Shown here: piece after piece, positions 1-7,242 of the stretch
Layout: the number at the start of each line of letters is the position of its first letter
Numbering within the stretch: the first letter of the stretch is position 1
Origin: Deltaproteobacteria bacterium
Lineage (GTDB): Bacteria > Desulfobacterota > DSM-4660 > Desulfatiglandales > HGW-15
Assembly: GCA_030671095.1 (NCBI GenBank)
Contig: DAOVAK010000001.1
Location: 1 to 29,163 of the forward strand
Reading direction: 5' to 3'
DNA: 29,163 nucleotides
The notes under the pieces: generated by a model
The model's database searches: none
What the model saw: only the letters and a program-made list of their open reading frames with translations
Told to the model about the DNA's origin: nothing
Position numbers and translations under genes: made by a program

Positions 1-59
1 GCTCTAGGGTGTTATAGATTGATTGATCATACACCTGTGCAAAAAGTAAGGAGGATAAG

Positions 60-263
60 ATGGAAAGTAAACACATAGACAGGCGTTTCGGACTGGCAGC
101 AGTGGAGATGGGCTTTATTAATGTAAACCAACTTTTCGAAGCGATCAAAATTCAAATCAAAGAGGAATTGGAAAAGGGGCAACACAGGCTCATCGGTAGG
201 ATTTTGTTTGATATGGGCGTCATGAAACTCCCACAGATTGATGAAGTGCTTGAGACCCTCTAA
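60..263 (+). CDS. Small MshEN-like helical protein (67 aa)
   Basis: A 67-residue soluble protein without signal peptide or membrane segment. The start is supported by a strong ribosome binding site (AAGGAGG, 5 bases before ATG). The sequence consists of two half-motifs: residues 9-32 (RFGLAAVEMGFINVNQLFEA.. ending in Q) and residues 43-67 (RLIGRILFDMGVMKLPQIDE..). Both follow the pattern R-x-G/I-G-x-x-L/V-x-x-M-G-x-[IM]-x-x-x-Q-[LI]-x-x-[AV]-[IL]. This resembles the tandem motif of MshEN/GspE N-terminal domains, some of which bind cyclic di-GMP, but no ATPase domain follows. The resemblance is judged by eye; it could equally be an unrelated helical mini-protein. The next gene starts 218 bases downstream, so an operon is uncertain. 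Function unknown. Confidence 0.7.
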   Translation: MESKHIDRRFGLAAVEMGFINVNQLFEAIKIQIKEELEKGQHRLIGRILFDMGVMKLPQIDEVLETL

Positions 264-481
264 ACTTTGATCATCCTGTTGGTAAACAGGCTTCAGACCG
301 TACCTGCTTTTTCCAGTTCTTGGCTAGGCTTCCCGGGGCCTTTCCCGTCCAAGATGTCCCAGCCTCCTCCGGGAGGTCAGGATCACCCCATCTACCCCCC
401 AAAAAATCAAAGCGCTATCTGTAAACCATTTTTTGCCACAGACGTCTATATAAATAGAATCGTTGAGAAGGAGGTGGTCCC
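264..481. other. Intergenic stretch with a small hairpin
   Basis: No supported gene. A perfect 6-bp hairpin CCTGTT-ggta-AACAGG lies at 275-290, just after the stop codon of the upstream gene. It lacks a T-tract, so it is a weak terminator candidate. A second GC-rich palindrome (CCTCC-tcc-GGGAGG region) lies near 364-377. The sequence TATATAAATAG near 448-458 could hold a -10 box, but I see no matching -35. Confidence 0.4.
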
Positions 482-964
482 ATGAGAGCAAAAGCGCCGT
501 TGATTGTTTCTATTGTGGTGGTTGCTGTGCTTTTTACGCTAAGCCTTTCCTGGGCAAGGGGAGGAAATGCCCAGCGTCAGAGAAAGCAATTTGAGAGGAT
601 TACCGGTGGTGTAAAAAGTGGAGAGATCACGCACAGAGAGTTAAAGAGCCTGGGCAGAGAGCAGCGGGGGATACGCCAGACCACAAAGAAAGCTCGTGCT
701 GATGGCCGAGTCAACGCCCGGGAAAAACACCGAATTCATAAATTGCAAGACAGGGCGAGCAAACACATTTACCTGGCTAAACACAATCGGGCGAAATGGT
801 ATAGCCGTAAACTGCACCATAGACACAGACACTTTGGACATAGGCCTAGATGTCACCACTACCCTGTACATTATTGGCACAAACCAGCATACTACGGCTA
901 CCACATTGAAGGGGAGTACGCAGACCCATATTATTCCTTCACTTGGTCCATAGGGTGGTGGTGA
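482..964 (+). CDS. Exported basic His/Tyr-rich protein (160 aa)
   Basis: The start ATG follows a strong AGGAGGTGG ribosome binding site. Residues 1-25 form a signal peptide (basic start, hydrophobic core, SWA-R cleavage region), so the product is probably periplasmic or outer-membrane associated. The mature part has two similar helical segments, about residues 42-62 (GVKSGEITHRELKSLGREQ) and 71-92 (ARADGRVNAREKHRIHKLQ), each with a G-x-[IV]-[TN]-x-RE-x-x-x-[LI] core. Similar repeats occur in small exported proteins of Proteobacteria. From about residue 107 the protein is very rich in His, Arg, Tyr and Trp, which could bind metal or associate with the envelope. It lies 140 bases upstream of a glycine-zipper lipoprotein gene on the same strand. 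Function unknown. Confidence 0.75.
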   Translation: MRAKAPLIVSIVVVAVLFTLSLSWARGGNAQRQRKQFERITGGVKSGEITHRELKSLGREQRGIRQTTKKARADGRVNAREKHRIHKLQDRASKHIYLAKHNRAKWYSRKLHHRHRHFGHRPRCHHYPVHYWHKPAYYGYHIEGEYADPYYSFTWSIGWW

Positions 965-1104
965 TGTCGTAAATTTCGGAATGCCCAAGGTATAGGTCTA
1001 ATCTACTACACCCGTGCGTTGGGGTGCGTGCTGAATAAATGAGGTCCTGTAAAAGAGGAGATACTTTGTAGGAAAAAAAGAGATTTTGCTCAGGAGGTGA
1101 GAAT

Positions 1105-1539
1105 ATGAAAAGCAGAACGATGGGTATAATAGTCTTGATGCTCGTTGTGGTGATGGGATCTTGTGCTTCCATCCCGAAAGACCGATACAACACCCAGAAA
1201 GGGGCTGCCATAGGTGCTGGAGCTGGTGCTCTTATGGGTCAGGCCATTGGTCACGATACTGAGGGCACCCTTATAGGGCTTGCCGCGGGAACGGTGTTGG
1301 GCGCTTTGGTGGGAAATGCCATTGACCAGGACTATGCGGCCGCAAGAGATGCAGCACTATATGATAAGAGGGTTGTGTATTACGATAACCAAGGAGGTGC
1401 CGTTGAGGCCATTCCCTCGGAAGTCAACCAGCAGACCAATTGTCATAAGGTGACCAAGCGCACCTGGAAGGATGGTAAGCTGATAAAGGAGACCATTGAA
1501 GAAGTTTGCGAGGGAGAGAAGCAGTCAGGAGAGTATTGA
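1105..1539 (+). CDS. Glycine-zipper outer-membrane lipoprotein (144 aa)
   Basis: The start is fixed by GGAGGTGAGAAT before ATG. Residues 1-19 are a lipoprotein signal ending in MGSC, with Cys20 as the likely lipidated residue. Residues 33-75 form a glycine zipper (repeated GAAxGAGxGAxxG and GxxxGxxLGALVG patterns), as in the YMGG/17-kDa-antigen type of envelope lipoproteins. The tail (76-144) is charged and contains two Cys (about 112 and 135) that could pair. Such proteins usually sit in the outer membrane and affect envelope integrity; that role is inferred from the family. The stop codon lies only 5 bases from the stop of the convergent glycosyltransferase gene, leaving no room for a conventional terminator between them. 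Confidence 0.85.
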   Translation: MKSRTMGIIVLMLVVVMGSCASIPKDRYNTQKGAAIGAGAGALMGQAIGHDTEGTLIGLAAGTVLGALVGNAIDQDYAAARDAALYDKRVVYYDNQGGAVEAIPSEVNQQTNCHKVTKRTWKDGKLIKETIEEVCEGEKQSGEY

Positions 1540-1544
1540 GTTCC

Positions 1545-2822
1545 TTACTTATTTGGCCGCAACCGCGTGGTGAGCTCTCGCAGAAAAGGCAAAAGTGCCC
1601 TCTTGCACACCACGTCTAAGATGTATTTACGCATCACACTGCGAAACATCTCGTGGGTTTTGCTGCGGCTCAGGTATTCCATGATACGTCCCGCTATAGC
1701 AAGGGGCGGCTCATCCAATGGGAAAAAGCAGGCCTCTTTTCCCACCTCCAGAAATGGGGGGATTTCTGCACACGCGATGGGAAGTTTGATCATACCGGCT
1801 TCCAGGAGCGGAAGACCAAAGCCTTCATCCTTGCTTGTCATAAGTAGCAGGTCTGCCATAAGATAGAGGTCACGGATGAAGATGCGGTCGGGAACGAGCT
1901 TCTTTCCATCTCTAAATGTATACTCAGCCGAAATCGCAGTGTTGTCCTGCATCCCCAACTCATTTATCCAATACCTGAGTCTTCGGTAGTAGGAAACTGC
2001 CCTTTTTTCGTGGGGGTCATAGGCACCTGTCATGATGAAAAGGACGTTATAACCCAGGATCTTGATGCCACGGATGATATGGATGGAGAGCTCCAGGTTC
2101 TTTCGAGGGGTAATCCTTGATGGTTGGACCACCACAAGGTCGCGGCCAAAAAGGTCCAATTCTTCTGCCAGTCTCCGGGATTTGTCGTCAAGATAGAAAA
2201 AGCCCGCAGGATCAATCCCATTAGGAATCACCTTCCAAAGGACATCTCCATAGAGTTTTTGGAACTTGTGCTTTCTGGACTCTGAAATGGTCACATAGTG
2301 GATAGCAGGGTGCGTGCTGCGGAGTACGCTCCAGGGATGCTCGTTTAGATATTCTGGCGGTGCAGGCTCAAAATAGGGCGAATCATGGGCCCAACTTACA
2401 ATGACCGGTCCACTAGATGATGCGGCCAGGCGACGCAGCGCCAGGGTAAAAGGCAGGTTAAACGGCATATGGAGGACATTATGGGCCAGGACCACATCAA
2501 GATTCTGTGACCAGTCTGTAAGGATGTCATATATCTGGTTGGTGTGCCGCTTTAGAGGTTTATGATCTCCATTGCTGGACCGCTCGTGGGCCTTGGTGAT
2601 ACTTTCATTTTGTGATCCCAGCAAGGGCTCTATGCGCACCGGATAGGATTCTGTGTAGACCTCCCCCATGCCAGCCAGAACAGAGATGTGTTGACCGAGT
2701 CTGTGAAGAATGTTGGCATGCTGGCTGAGTATCTCTTCCACACCACCCACTACAGGAGGACAGGAGTAGTGAAGGATTCCTATGCGAAAAGGTCTCTCAA
2801 TGGGCCGATCTGCGCTGTTCAT
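1545..2822 (-). CDS. Glycosyltransferase family 4 (425 aa)
   Basis: A GT-B fold glycosyltransferase. The N-terminal domain starts with GILHYSCPPVVGGVEE (residues 15-30), the acceptor-side Rossmann start typical of GT4. The C-terminal domain carries QPSRITPRKN (233-242) and the retaining-GT4 motif E333-x7-E341 (EGFGLPLLE) that binds the nucleotide-sugar donor. No membrane segment is present, so it should act at the cytoplasmic face on a lipid-linked or surface glycan. It is the second gene of a two-gene operon: the upstream GT4 stop is 12 bases before this start. No clear Shine-Dalgarno sequence precedes ATG, so translational coupling is likely. Donor and acceptor sugars cannot be read from sequence. 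Confidence 0.88.
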   Translation of the reverse strand: MNSADRPIERPFRIGILHYSCPPVVGGVEEILSQHANILHRLGQHISVLAGMGEVYTESYPVRIEPLLGSQNESITKAHERSSNGDHKPLKRHTNQIYDILTDWSQNLDVVLAHNVLHMPFNLPFTLALRRLAASSSGPVIVSWAHDSPYFEPAPPEYLNEHPWSVLRSTHPAIHYVTISESRKHKFQKLYGDVLWKVIPNGIDPAGFFYLDDKSRRLAEELDLFGRDLVVVQPSRITPRKNLELSIHIIRGIKILGYNVLFIMTGAYDPHEKRAVSYYRRLRYWINELGMQDNTAISAEYTFRDGKKLVPDRIFIRDLYLMADLLLMTSKDEGFGLPLLEAGMIKLPIACAEIPPFLEVGKEACFFPLDEPPLAIAGRIMEYLSRSKTHEMFRSVMRKYILDVVCKRALLPFLRELTTRLRPNK

Positions 2823-2834
2823 AGTGGATAGTTG

Positions 2835-4073
2835 TCAGAATGATTCTATGATGGGGATGAGCAATGCTTCCAATACCCCATAAGAAAAATATTTCTTGCC
2901 CAACTCATAGTTTTTATCAACCGATGCCTGTAAATTCTCAGGTTTGAGGAACTGTTTGATGCGACCTGCAATCTCTTTGGTCACAAACGACTCAAAAGGG
3001 ATTACCTCGAAGCCACAGGGCTCAATGTCCTCCACATATATGGAATAGCGGTTCACCACGATCGGCTTCCTAAAGTAGATGGCTTCCACAAAGGCATTGC
3101 CGAAACCCTCATAACCCGAAGGGTAAGTCACCACATCGGCAGCACGATAGACATCATCAATGGTGTATTTCTTATCACAGATGGTCTGAAAGCACCGGGA
3201 TGATCCCACCCTGTCACCCATGTATATGACCTCAATGCCAAGCCGGTGGGCGTATTCCAGAATCCTATTTGCGTATATGTCCCCCTCATCACCCGATTCG
3301 TGTGAAACGACGAGTCGGGGTTTCTTTAAATCAAGTAGGCTCACCAGCTCTACAGCCCGTTCGATCCATTTCCGCGGAACGACTCTGGTTGGTTGAAGAA
3401 CGAAAAGATCATCGTTCCCGAATCCCAGTTCCTGCCTGAGCATTTTACTGTTTGGTGATTCGGGATCTTCACTGGTAAAATCGAAGACGTTATGGATAAT
3501 AACATTGCTGATGCCCCTGCGGTAGCTCAATTGCCTAGAGGCCGCTGTGTTGATCACCACGTGACGCAGGGACTCCAGAATGGGAGGAAAGGCGTAATGA
3601 AGGTAATCCTGTACTCCATTGATGAGAAATCGCTTTCGCTCCCAGCTAAAATCATGGTGATGGGCCACGGCCGGCATCCCTGTCTCTGCCAGAAATTCCG
3701 TAATGGCCATCCCCAGGGGGATGTTCATAGGGATCGCCAGGGCGTTTTCCGGGATGATGAGGTCAATTTCAAACCGGTCGCGAAACGCGTAGAGTTTTCC
3801 TTTGAGGTAGTCTTTAGTTTCCTGGATGCGCTTGGATAAGGACCCATCTCGTGTCGTGGTGCCAAAACAGGCATTATGAATTTCCAGGATCTCTGGATCT
3901 TCAAAATGGGCCTTTGGCTCCAGAAAAGACCGATCAGCTGGACTATCCAGTTCCCCTGCAAAAAAATAGCATTCATAACCGTTGCGTTCAAGGACCTGAT
4001 ACCACTTGTAGGTTTCAAGGGATACGCCGTCGGTACCAGCAATTCGTGTTGACACAAAGCCAATCTTCTTCAT
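2835..4073 (-). CDS. Glycosyltransferase family 4 (412 aa)
   Basis: The chosen start is ATG at 4073 (MKKIGFVSTRIAG), 10 bases after GGAGG. A GTG six codons upstream overlaps that ribosome binding site and is less likely. The N-terminal Rossmann motif FVSTRIAGTDGVSLE (6-20) and the C-terminal QPTRVVPRKW (228-236) with E322-x7-E330 (EGFGNAFVE) place it in the retaining GT4 family. It is a paralogue-like partner of the downstream GT4 but clearly diverged, so the pair probably adds successive sugars to one glycan. A well-formed sigma70 promoter lies at 4156-4184. No sugar-nucleotide synthesis or flippase gene is visible nearby, so the pathway cannot be named. Confidence 0.88.
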   Translation of the reverse strand: MKKIGFVSTRIAGTDGVSLETYKWYQVLERNGYECYFFAGELDSPADRSFLEPKAHFEDPEILEIHNACFGTTTRDGSLSKRIQETKDYLKGKLYAFRDRFEIDLIIPENALAIPMNIPLGMAITEFLAETGMPAVAHHHDFSWERKRFLINGVQDYLHYAFPPILESLRHVVINTAASRQLSYRRGISNVIIHNVFDFTSEDPESPNSKMLRQELGFGNDDLFVLQPTRVVPRKWIERAVELVSLLDLKKPRLVVSHESGDEGDIYANRILEYAHRLGIEVIYMGDRVGSSRCFQTICDKKYTIDDVYRAADVVTYPSGYEGFGNAFVEAIYFRKPIVVNRYSIYVEDIEPCGFEVIPFESFVTKEIAGRIKQFLKPENLQASVDKNYELGKKYFSYGVLEALLIPIIESF

Positions 4074-4155
4074 GCCATAAATTCCTCCCACACGTGAATA
4101 GAATTGCGCACTTCCTGGATGGATATTCTAAACTCACAGTCAAATTCTAATCTCC

Positions 4156-4184
4156 TATATAATACATACGACCTGATATGACAA
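4156..4184 (-). promoter_or_regulatory. Sigma70-type promoter for the glycosyltransferase pair
   Basis: On the minus strand TTGTCA (4184-4179) is followed after exactly 17 bases by TATATA (4161-4156). Both boxes are good matches to the housekeeping consensus. Transcription would start near 4149 and give a leader of about 75 bases before the ATG at 4073. It means the two glycosyltransferases need not depend on nrdJ transcription. Confidence 0.5.
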
Positions 4185-4257
4185 GAACTGGGAGATGGTC
4201 GGAGAGGGGGAATTTGAGGGGAAACAGAACGCTCGATGAAAGTACCCTAGACGCACC

Positions 4258-6747
4258 CTAACCACATTTTGTGAAACCACAGAAATGACAGGTCATGCAT
4301 CCCTCCTCGAAGCTGATGGTCTGTCCACATTCCGGACAGGTCTCTCCAAGGAGGCTTTTTTCATAATTGAGGTGGCCTTTGCTCTTGCTATCTTTAAGGT
4401 ATCTCTTCTCCAAAACTTTGCCAATAGCATCGGGTATGGACAAAACCAATCCATCCTCTTGAAAGACGGGATGCTCTCCTCCAATACCTTTCAATTGGCT
4501 CACGATATTCTCCACATGGACACCTGCGCGGAGGGCCAGAGAAACGAGACGACCTATGGCCTCAGTTTTTGCGGTGGTGGACCTCCCCGATTTACCGATG
4601 GTAGCAAACACCTCGAATGGCCTCCCATGATGCTCGGTAACGGTGACATAAAGGTTGCCGTACCCCGTGGCCATCTTGGTGGTGAAGCCTTCGAGGGTCT
4701 CAGGACGATCTTTTACGTGCTTCAATGAGGTTCCAATCTCTTTAACCTGCTGGTCATAGCTGAGGACCTGATTTTCTTTGCTGCCGTCCCGATATATGGT
4801 GACACCCTTACAACCCAGTTCATAAGCCAAGTCATAGACCTTTGAGACATCATCCACGGTAGCATCGTGGGGCAGATTTACCGTCTTTGAAACCGCATTA
4901 TCCGTATATTTCTGAAAAGCAGCCTGCATCCGGATGTGCCAATCAGGTGTCACGTCATGGGCAGTCACAAAGACCTCTCTCACGTCCTCGGGGATGTCCT
5001 GGAGTTCTCGGATACTTCCAGTGCGCGCAACAGTATCCATGAGTTCATGGCTATAAAATCCTCTCTCCTTGGCCACTTCTTCAAAGTATGGGTTGACCTC
5101 AAGTAGTTCGTCATTATCCATGACTCGCCTGATGAAGCTGAGGGCAAATAGAGGTTCAATGCCACTGGAACATTCGGCGATGATGCTCAAGGTCCCGGTG
5201 GGCGCGATCGTGGTCGTGGTGGCGTTTCTGAAACGACAATTCTCCATCTCTTTGAAAATACTTTGACCATAATTGGGAAACTCCTCCCTCTGCTCCGCCA
5301 AATCTCTGGAGGCCTCACGGGCTTCCCTCTGAATAAAGCCCATGATTTCCTCCGCCACTTCAAGGGTCTTTTCGGAATTGTATGGAATCTTCATTTGGTA
5401 CAGCAGGTCGGCAAAACCCATGACCCCAAGGCCGATCTTACGATTGCTGTGCGCCATTCTCTCAATTTCCGGCAGGGGATACTTGGACATATCTATCACA
5501 TCATCCAGGAAACGGACAGATAGCCAGACCATCTCTCTGAGTCCATCGTAATCAATGGAGGGTTTTCCGTCATGTTGCACGACGAATTTGGCCAGGTTGA
5601 TGGAACCCAGGTTGCATGCCTCCATGGGAAGCAGTGGTTGTTCGCCACATGGATTGGTACTCTCGATTTCTCCAAGAGCCGGTGTGGGATTGTCCTGGTT
5701 GACTCTGTCAAAAAAGATGACCCCAGGATCCCCATTTTCCCATGCCTGATAAACCAGAGCTTGATAGACCTCGGCCGCATTCAGTTCTCCTGTCTTGTTG
5801 TTATCTCTGGGATCATTGAGACTATATGTGCCACCTTCTTTTACAGCCTTCATGAACGTATCTGTTATACCTGCTGAGATATTGAAATTGTTCAGCTCCC
5901 TGTTTTCCTTCTTGCAATAGATGAACTCCAAGATGTCTGGATGGTCCACCCGCAGAATAGCCATGTTGGCCCCTCTGCGCGTCCCCCCTTGCTTGACCTG
6001 CTCAGTGGCGGTGTTGAAGATTTTCATGAAAGAGATAGGGCCCGAGGCAACGCCCCCCGTGGTACCCACCCTGCTACGCTTGGGCCTCAGGCGGGAAAAG
6101 GAGAAGCCTGTGCCTCCACCAGATTTATGGATAAGGGCGGCATTTTTCAAGGCATCAAAGATGCCCTCCATGCTGTCTTCGACGGGAAGAACAAAACAGG
6201 CGGCCAATTGCCCCAATCTCCGGCCCGCATTCATCAGGGTGGGGGAATTGGGTAGGAACTTGAATTCGGTCATCATCTTGTAGAAGCGTTCTTCCATCTT
6301 TTTCGCTTGAAACGCATCCCCATATCTCTTTTCCGCACTGGCGATGTGTCTTGCAACTCTTCTAAACATCTGGGCAGGGGTTTCCTGAAGTCTGCCTTTG
6401 GCATCCTTTCTAAGGTATCTTCTCTCCAGGACAGTCTTGGCATTCTCGGAGAGGGTCAGTTCATCTTTTACAAACATGGACGTGTCCAGCCTGACCGGAG
6501 AAGGTTTTGTAAGCCCATATTCCAGCAACTTGGCCTCGATAATCTTCTCAAGGAGGGGGATGGTGATGGTGTGAAGCTCCATTTTATGGATCTCTTCCTG
6601 CAGCGCCTTGCTTATGTCCATGGCGCGATCCCCGTCGATCTGGTTCTCCCTTATAAGGAGATCAGAGAAGAGGTGATCATCCCATTTGTAGGACGAAAGA
6701 TCGAATGTTCCCTGTTCTGTAACAAGAATCTTGTCCCCTCGAGCCAT
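4258..6747 (-). CDS. nrdJ: Adenosylcobalamin-dependent (class II) ribonucleotide reductase (829 aa)
   Basis: Converts ribonucleotides to deoxyribonucleotides with adenosylcobalamin as radical source, so it works without oxygen. Visible family features: FLPNSPTLMNAGR (164-176), AACFVLPVEDS with Cys184, the active-site loop N365-P-C-G-E-Q370 carrying radical Cys367 and catalytic Glu369, ACNLGSINLAKF (Cys378), and TIAPTGTLSIIAECSSGIEP (nucleotide-binding loop). The tail is a Cys-rich zinc-ribbon-like segment (C804, C807, C817, C820, C823, C828) that probably relays electrons to the active site. Residues 10-80 look like a degenerate ATP-cone lacking the usual KRDG start. The start follows AGGAGGG with 5-base spacing. 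The gene stands alone, with a promoter and NrdR-like boxes 160-210 bases upstream. Confidence 0.96.
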   Translation of the reverse strand: MARGDKILVTEQGTFDLSSYKWDDHLFSDLLIRENQIDGDRAMDISKALQEEIHKMELHTITIPLLEKIIEAKLLEYGLTKPSPVRLDTSMFVKDELTLSENAKTVLERRYLRKDAKGRLQETPAQMFRRVARHIASAEKRYGDAFQAKKMEERFYKMMTEFKFLPNSPTLMNAGRRLGQLAACFVLPVEDSMEGIFDALKNAALIHKSGGGTGFSFSRLRPKRSRVGTTGGVASGPISFMKIFNTATEQVKQGGTRRGANMAILRVDHPDILEFIYCKKENRELNNFNISAGITDTFMKAVKEGGTYSLNDPRDNNKTGELNAAEVYQALVYQAWENGDPGVIFFDRVNQDNPTPALGEIESTNPCGEQPLLPMEACNLGSINLAKFVVQHDGKPSIDYDGLREMVWLSVRFLDDVIDMSKYPLPEIERMAHSNRKIGLGVMGFADLLYQMKIPYNSEKTLEVAEEIMGFIQREAREASRDLAEQREEFPNYGQSIFKEMENCRFRNATTTTIAPTGTLSIIAECSSGIEPLFALSFIRRVMDNDELLEVNPYFEEVAKERGFYSHELMDTVARTGSIRELQDIPEDVREVFVTAHDVTPDWHIRMQAAFQKYTDNAVSKTVNLPHDATVDDVSKVYDLAYELGCKGVTIYRDGSKENQVLSYDQQVKEIGTSLKHVKDRPETLEGFTTKMATGYGNLYVTVTEHHGRPFEVFATIGKSGRSTTAKTEAIGRLVSLALRAGVHVENIVSQLKGIGGEHPVFQEDGLVLSIPDAIGKVLEKRYLKDSKSKGHLNYEKSLLGETCPECGQTISFEEGCMTCHFCGFTKCG

Positions 6748-6906
6748 ATTCGCCCTCCTGAAAATCTTCCCTGCTTTTGAAATGAATTAAAGGAAGAGGG
6801 TTTAGTTAACGCATTTTGATCGGTATTATTCTTGGAGTATGGGTTTGTTAGACCGAGAAAAACGAATAAAGACTGATACTTAGAGCACCCCTTATTTAAA
6901 GAAATC

Positions 6907-6922
6907 GCATGATATATAGATG
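6907..6922 (-). promoter_or_regulatory. NrdR-like box 2 (near transcription start)
   Basis: Minus-strand CATCTATATATCATGC matches 10 of 16 consensus positions and five of the six most conserved ones. Its start is exactly 31 bases from the start of the first box, the near-integral three-turn spacing typical of paired NrdR sites. It would cover the predicted transcription start. Weaker than the first box alone; the spacing is what makes it credible. Confidence 0.45.
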
Positions 6923-6929
6923 TATAGAT

Positions 6930-6958
6930 ATGTTAGAGCACAACATATAGTATGTCAA
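6930..6958 (-). promoter_or_regulatory. Sigma70-type promoter of nrdJ
   Basis: On the minus strand a perfect -35 TTGACA (6958-6953), a 17-base spacer and TAACAT (6935-6930, 4 of 6) form a plausible promoter. The predicted start near 6923 gives an untranslated leader of about 175 bases before the nrdJ ATG at 6747. No B12-box or other cobalamin-riboswitch signature was found in that leader. Confidence 0.5.
6938..6953 (-). promoter_or_regulatory. NrdR-like box 1 (overlaps promoter spacer)
   Basis: Minus-strand ATACTATATGTTGTGC matches 13 of 16 positions of the published NrdR box consensus (acaCwAtATaTwGtgt), including all six most conserved positions. It sits between the -35 and -10 boxes of the nrdJ promoter, where a bound repressor would block RNA polymerase. 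NrdR is the ATP/dATP-sensing repressor of ribonucleotide reductase genes; no nrdR gene is in this window. Confidence 0.55.
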
Positions 6959-6971
6959 ACAAAAATTGTCT

Positions 6972-7022
6972 GGACGCGGCAAACCACCCGGAAAGATTGG
7001 GCATTAAGGGGAATTGCCGTCC
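6972..7022 (+). other. Unassigned RNA-like hairpin
   Basis: GGACG-c-GGCAA (6972-6982) pairs with TTGCCGTCC (7014-7022): nine base pairs with one bulged C, closing a 31-base loop that itself contains CCA/TGG pairing. It lies between the divergent nrdJ promoter and the promoter-like sequence of the RACo-like gene, about 70 bases upstream of the latter. The GGCAAACC...GAAA core superficially recalls a cyclic di-GMP-I riboswitch, but the rest of that motif is absent. It could be a structured RNA or a DNA-level element. Confidence 0.3.
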
Positions 7023-7092
7023 GGTTGAACGGGTTTGAGATTCAGATGATTTGATGACCCCTGGCCTTTACGGATTTCTCCAGATTTCACTT

Positions 7093-7121
7093 TTGTATTG
7101 CATACTAAAGTGGTATATGAT
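7093..7121 (+). promoter_or_regulatory. Possible promoter of the RACo-like gene
   Basis: TTGTAT (7093-7098), a 17-base spacer and TATGAT (7116-7121, 5 of 6 matches to TATAAT). The -35 is weak. It would give a leader of about 115 bases before ATG 7243. Confidence 0.3.
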
Positions 7122-7242
7122 TTTCAGCGGCTTACCAGCGAGAGCTGCGCTCTTTGTCTGAAAAGTCTAAGTATCACTGTATGCTATTCTCTGGGCTATC
7201 TCTAAGGAACCACAGGATCAGGTGAGGATCCAGAAGTCATTC

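Noticed and set aside
267..485. Plus-strand reading frame of 72 codons after the first gene
   Set aside because: TTG start without ribosome binding site, proline-rich low-complexity translation, and it runs over the real ribosome binding site of the next gene.
4258..6747. Intein or frameshift in nrdJ
   Set aside because: The reading frame is continuous with normal motif spacing for a class II enzyme of about 830 residues.
6748..6960. Cobalamin riboswitch upstream of nrdJ
   Set aside because: No B12-box-like sequence on the minus strand and no multi-stem layout could be built by eye.
6952..7038. 28-codon frame starting ATG 6952
   Set aside because: No ribosome binding site; it overlaps the nrdJ promoter and the hairpin.
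6972..7040. Cyclic di-GMP-I (GEMM-I) riboswitch
   Set aside because: Only the GGCAAACC and GAAA parts resemble it; the GACGCAAAGCC half and the second stem with its receptor are missing.
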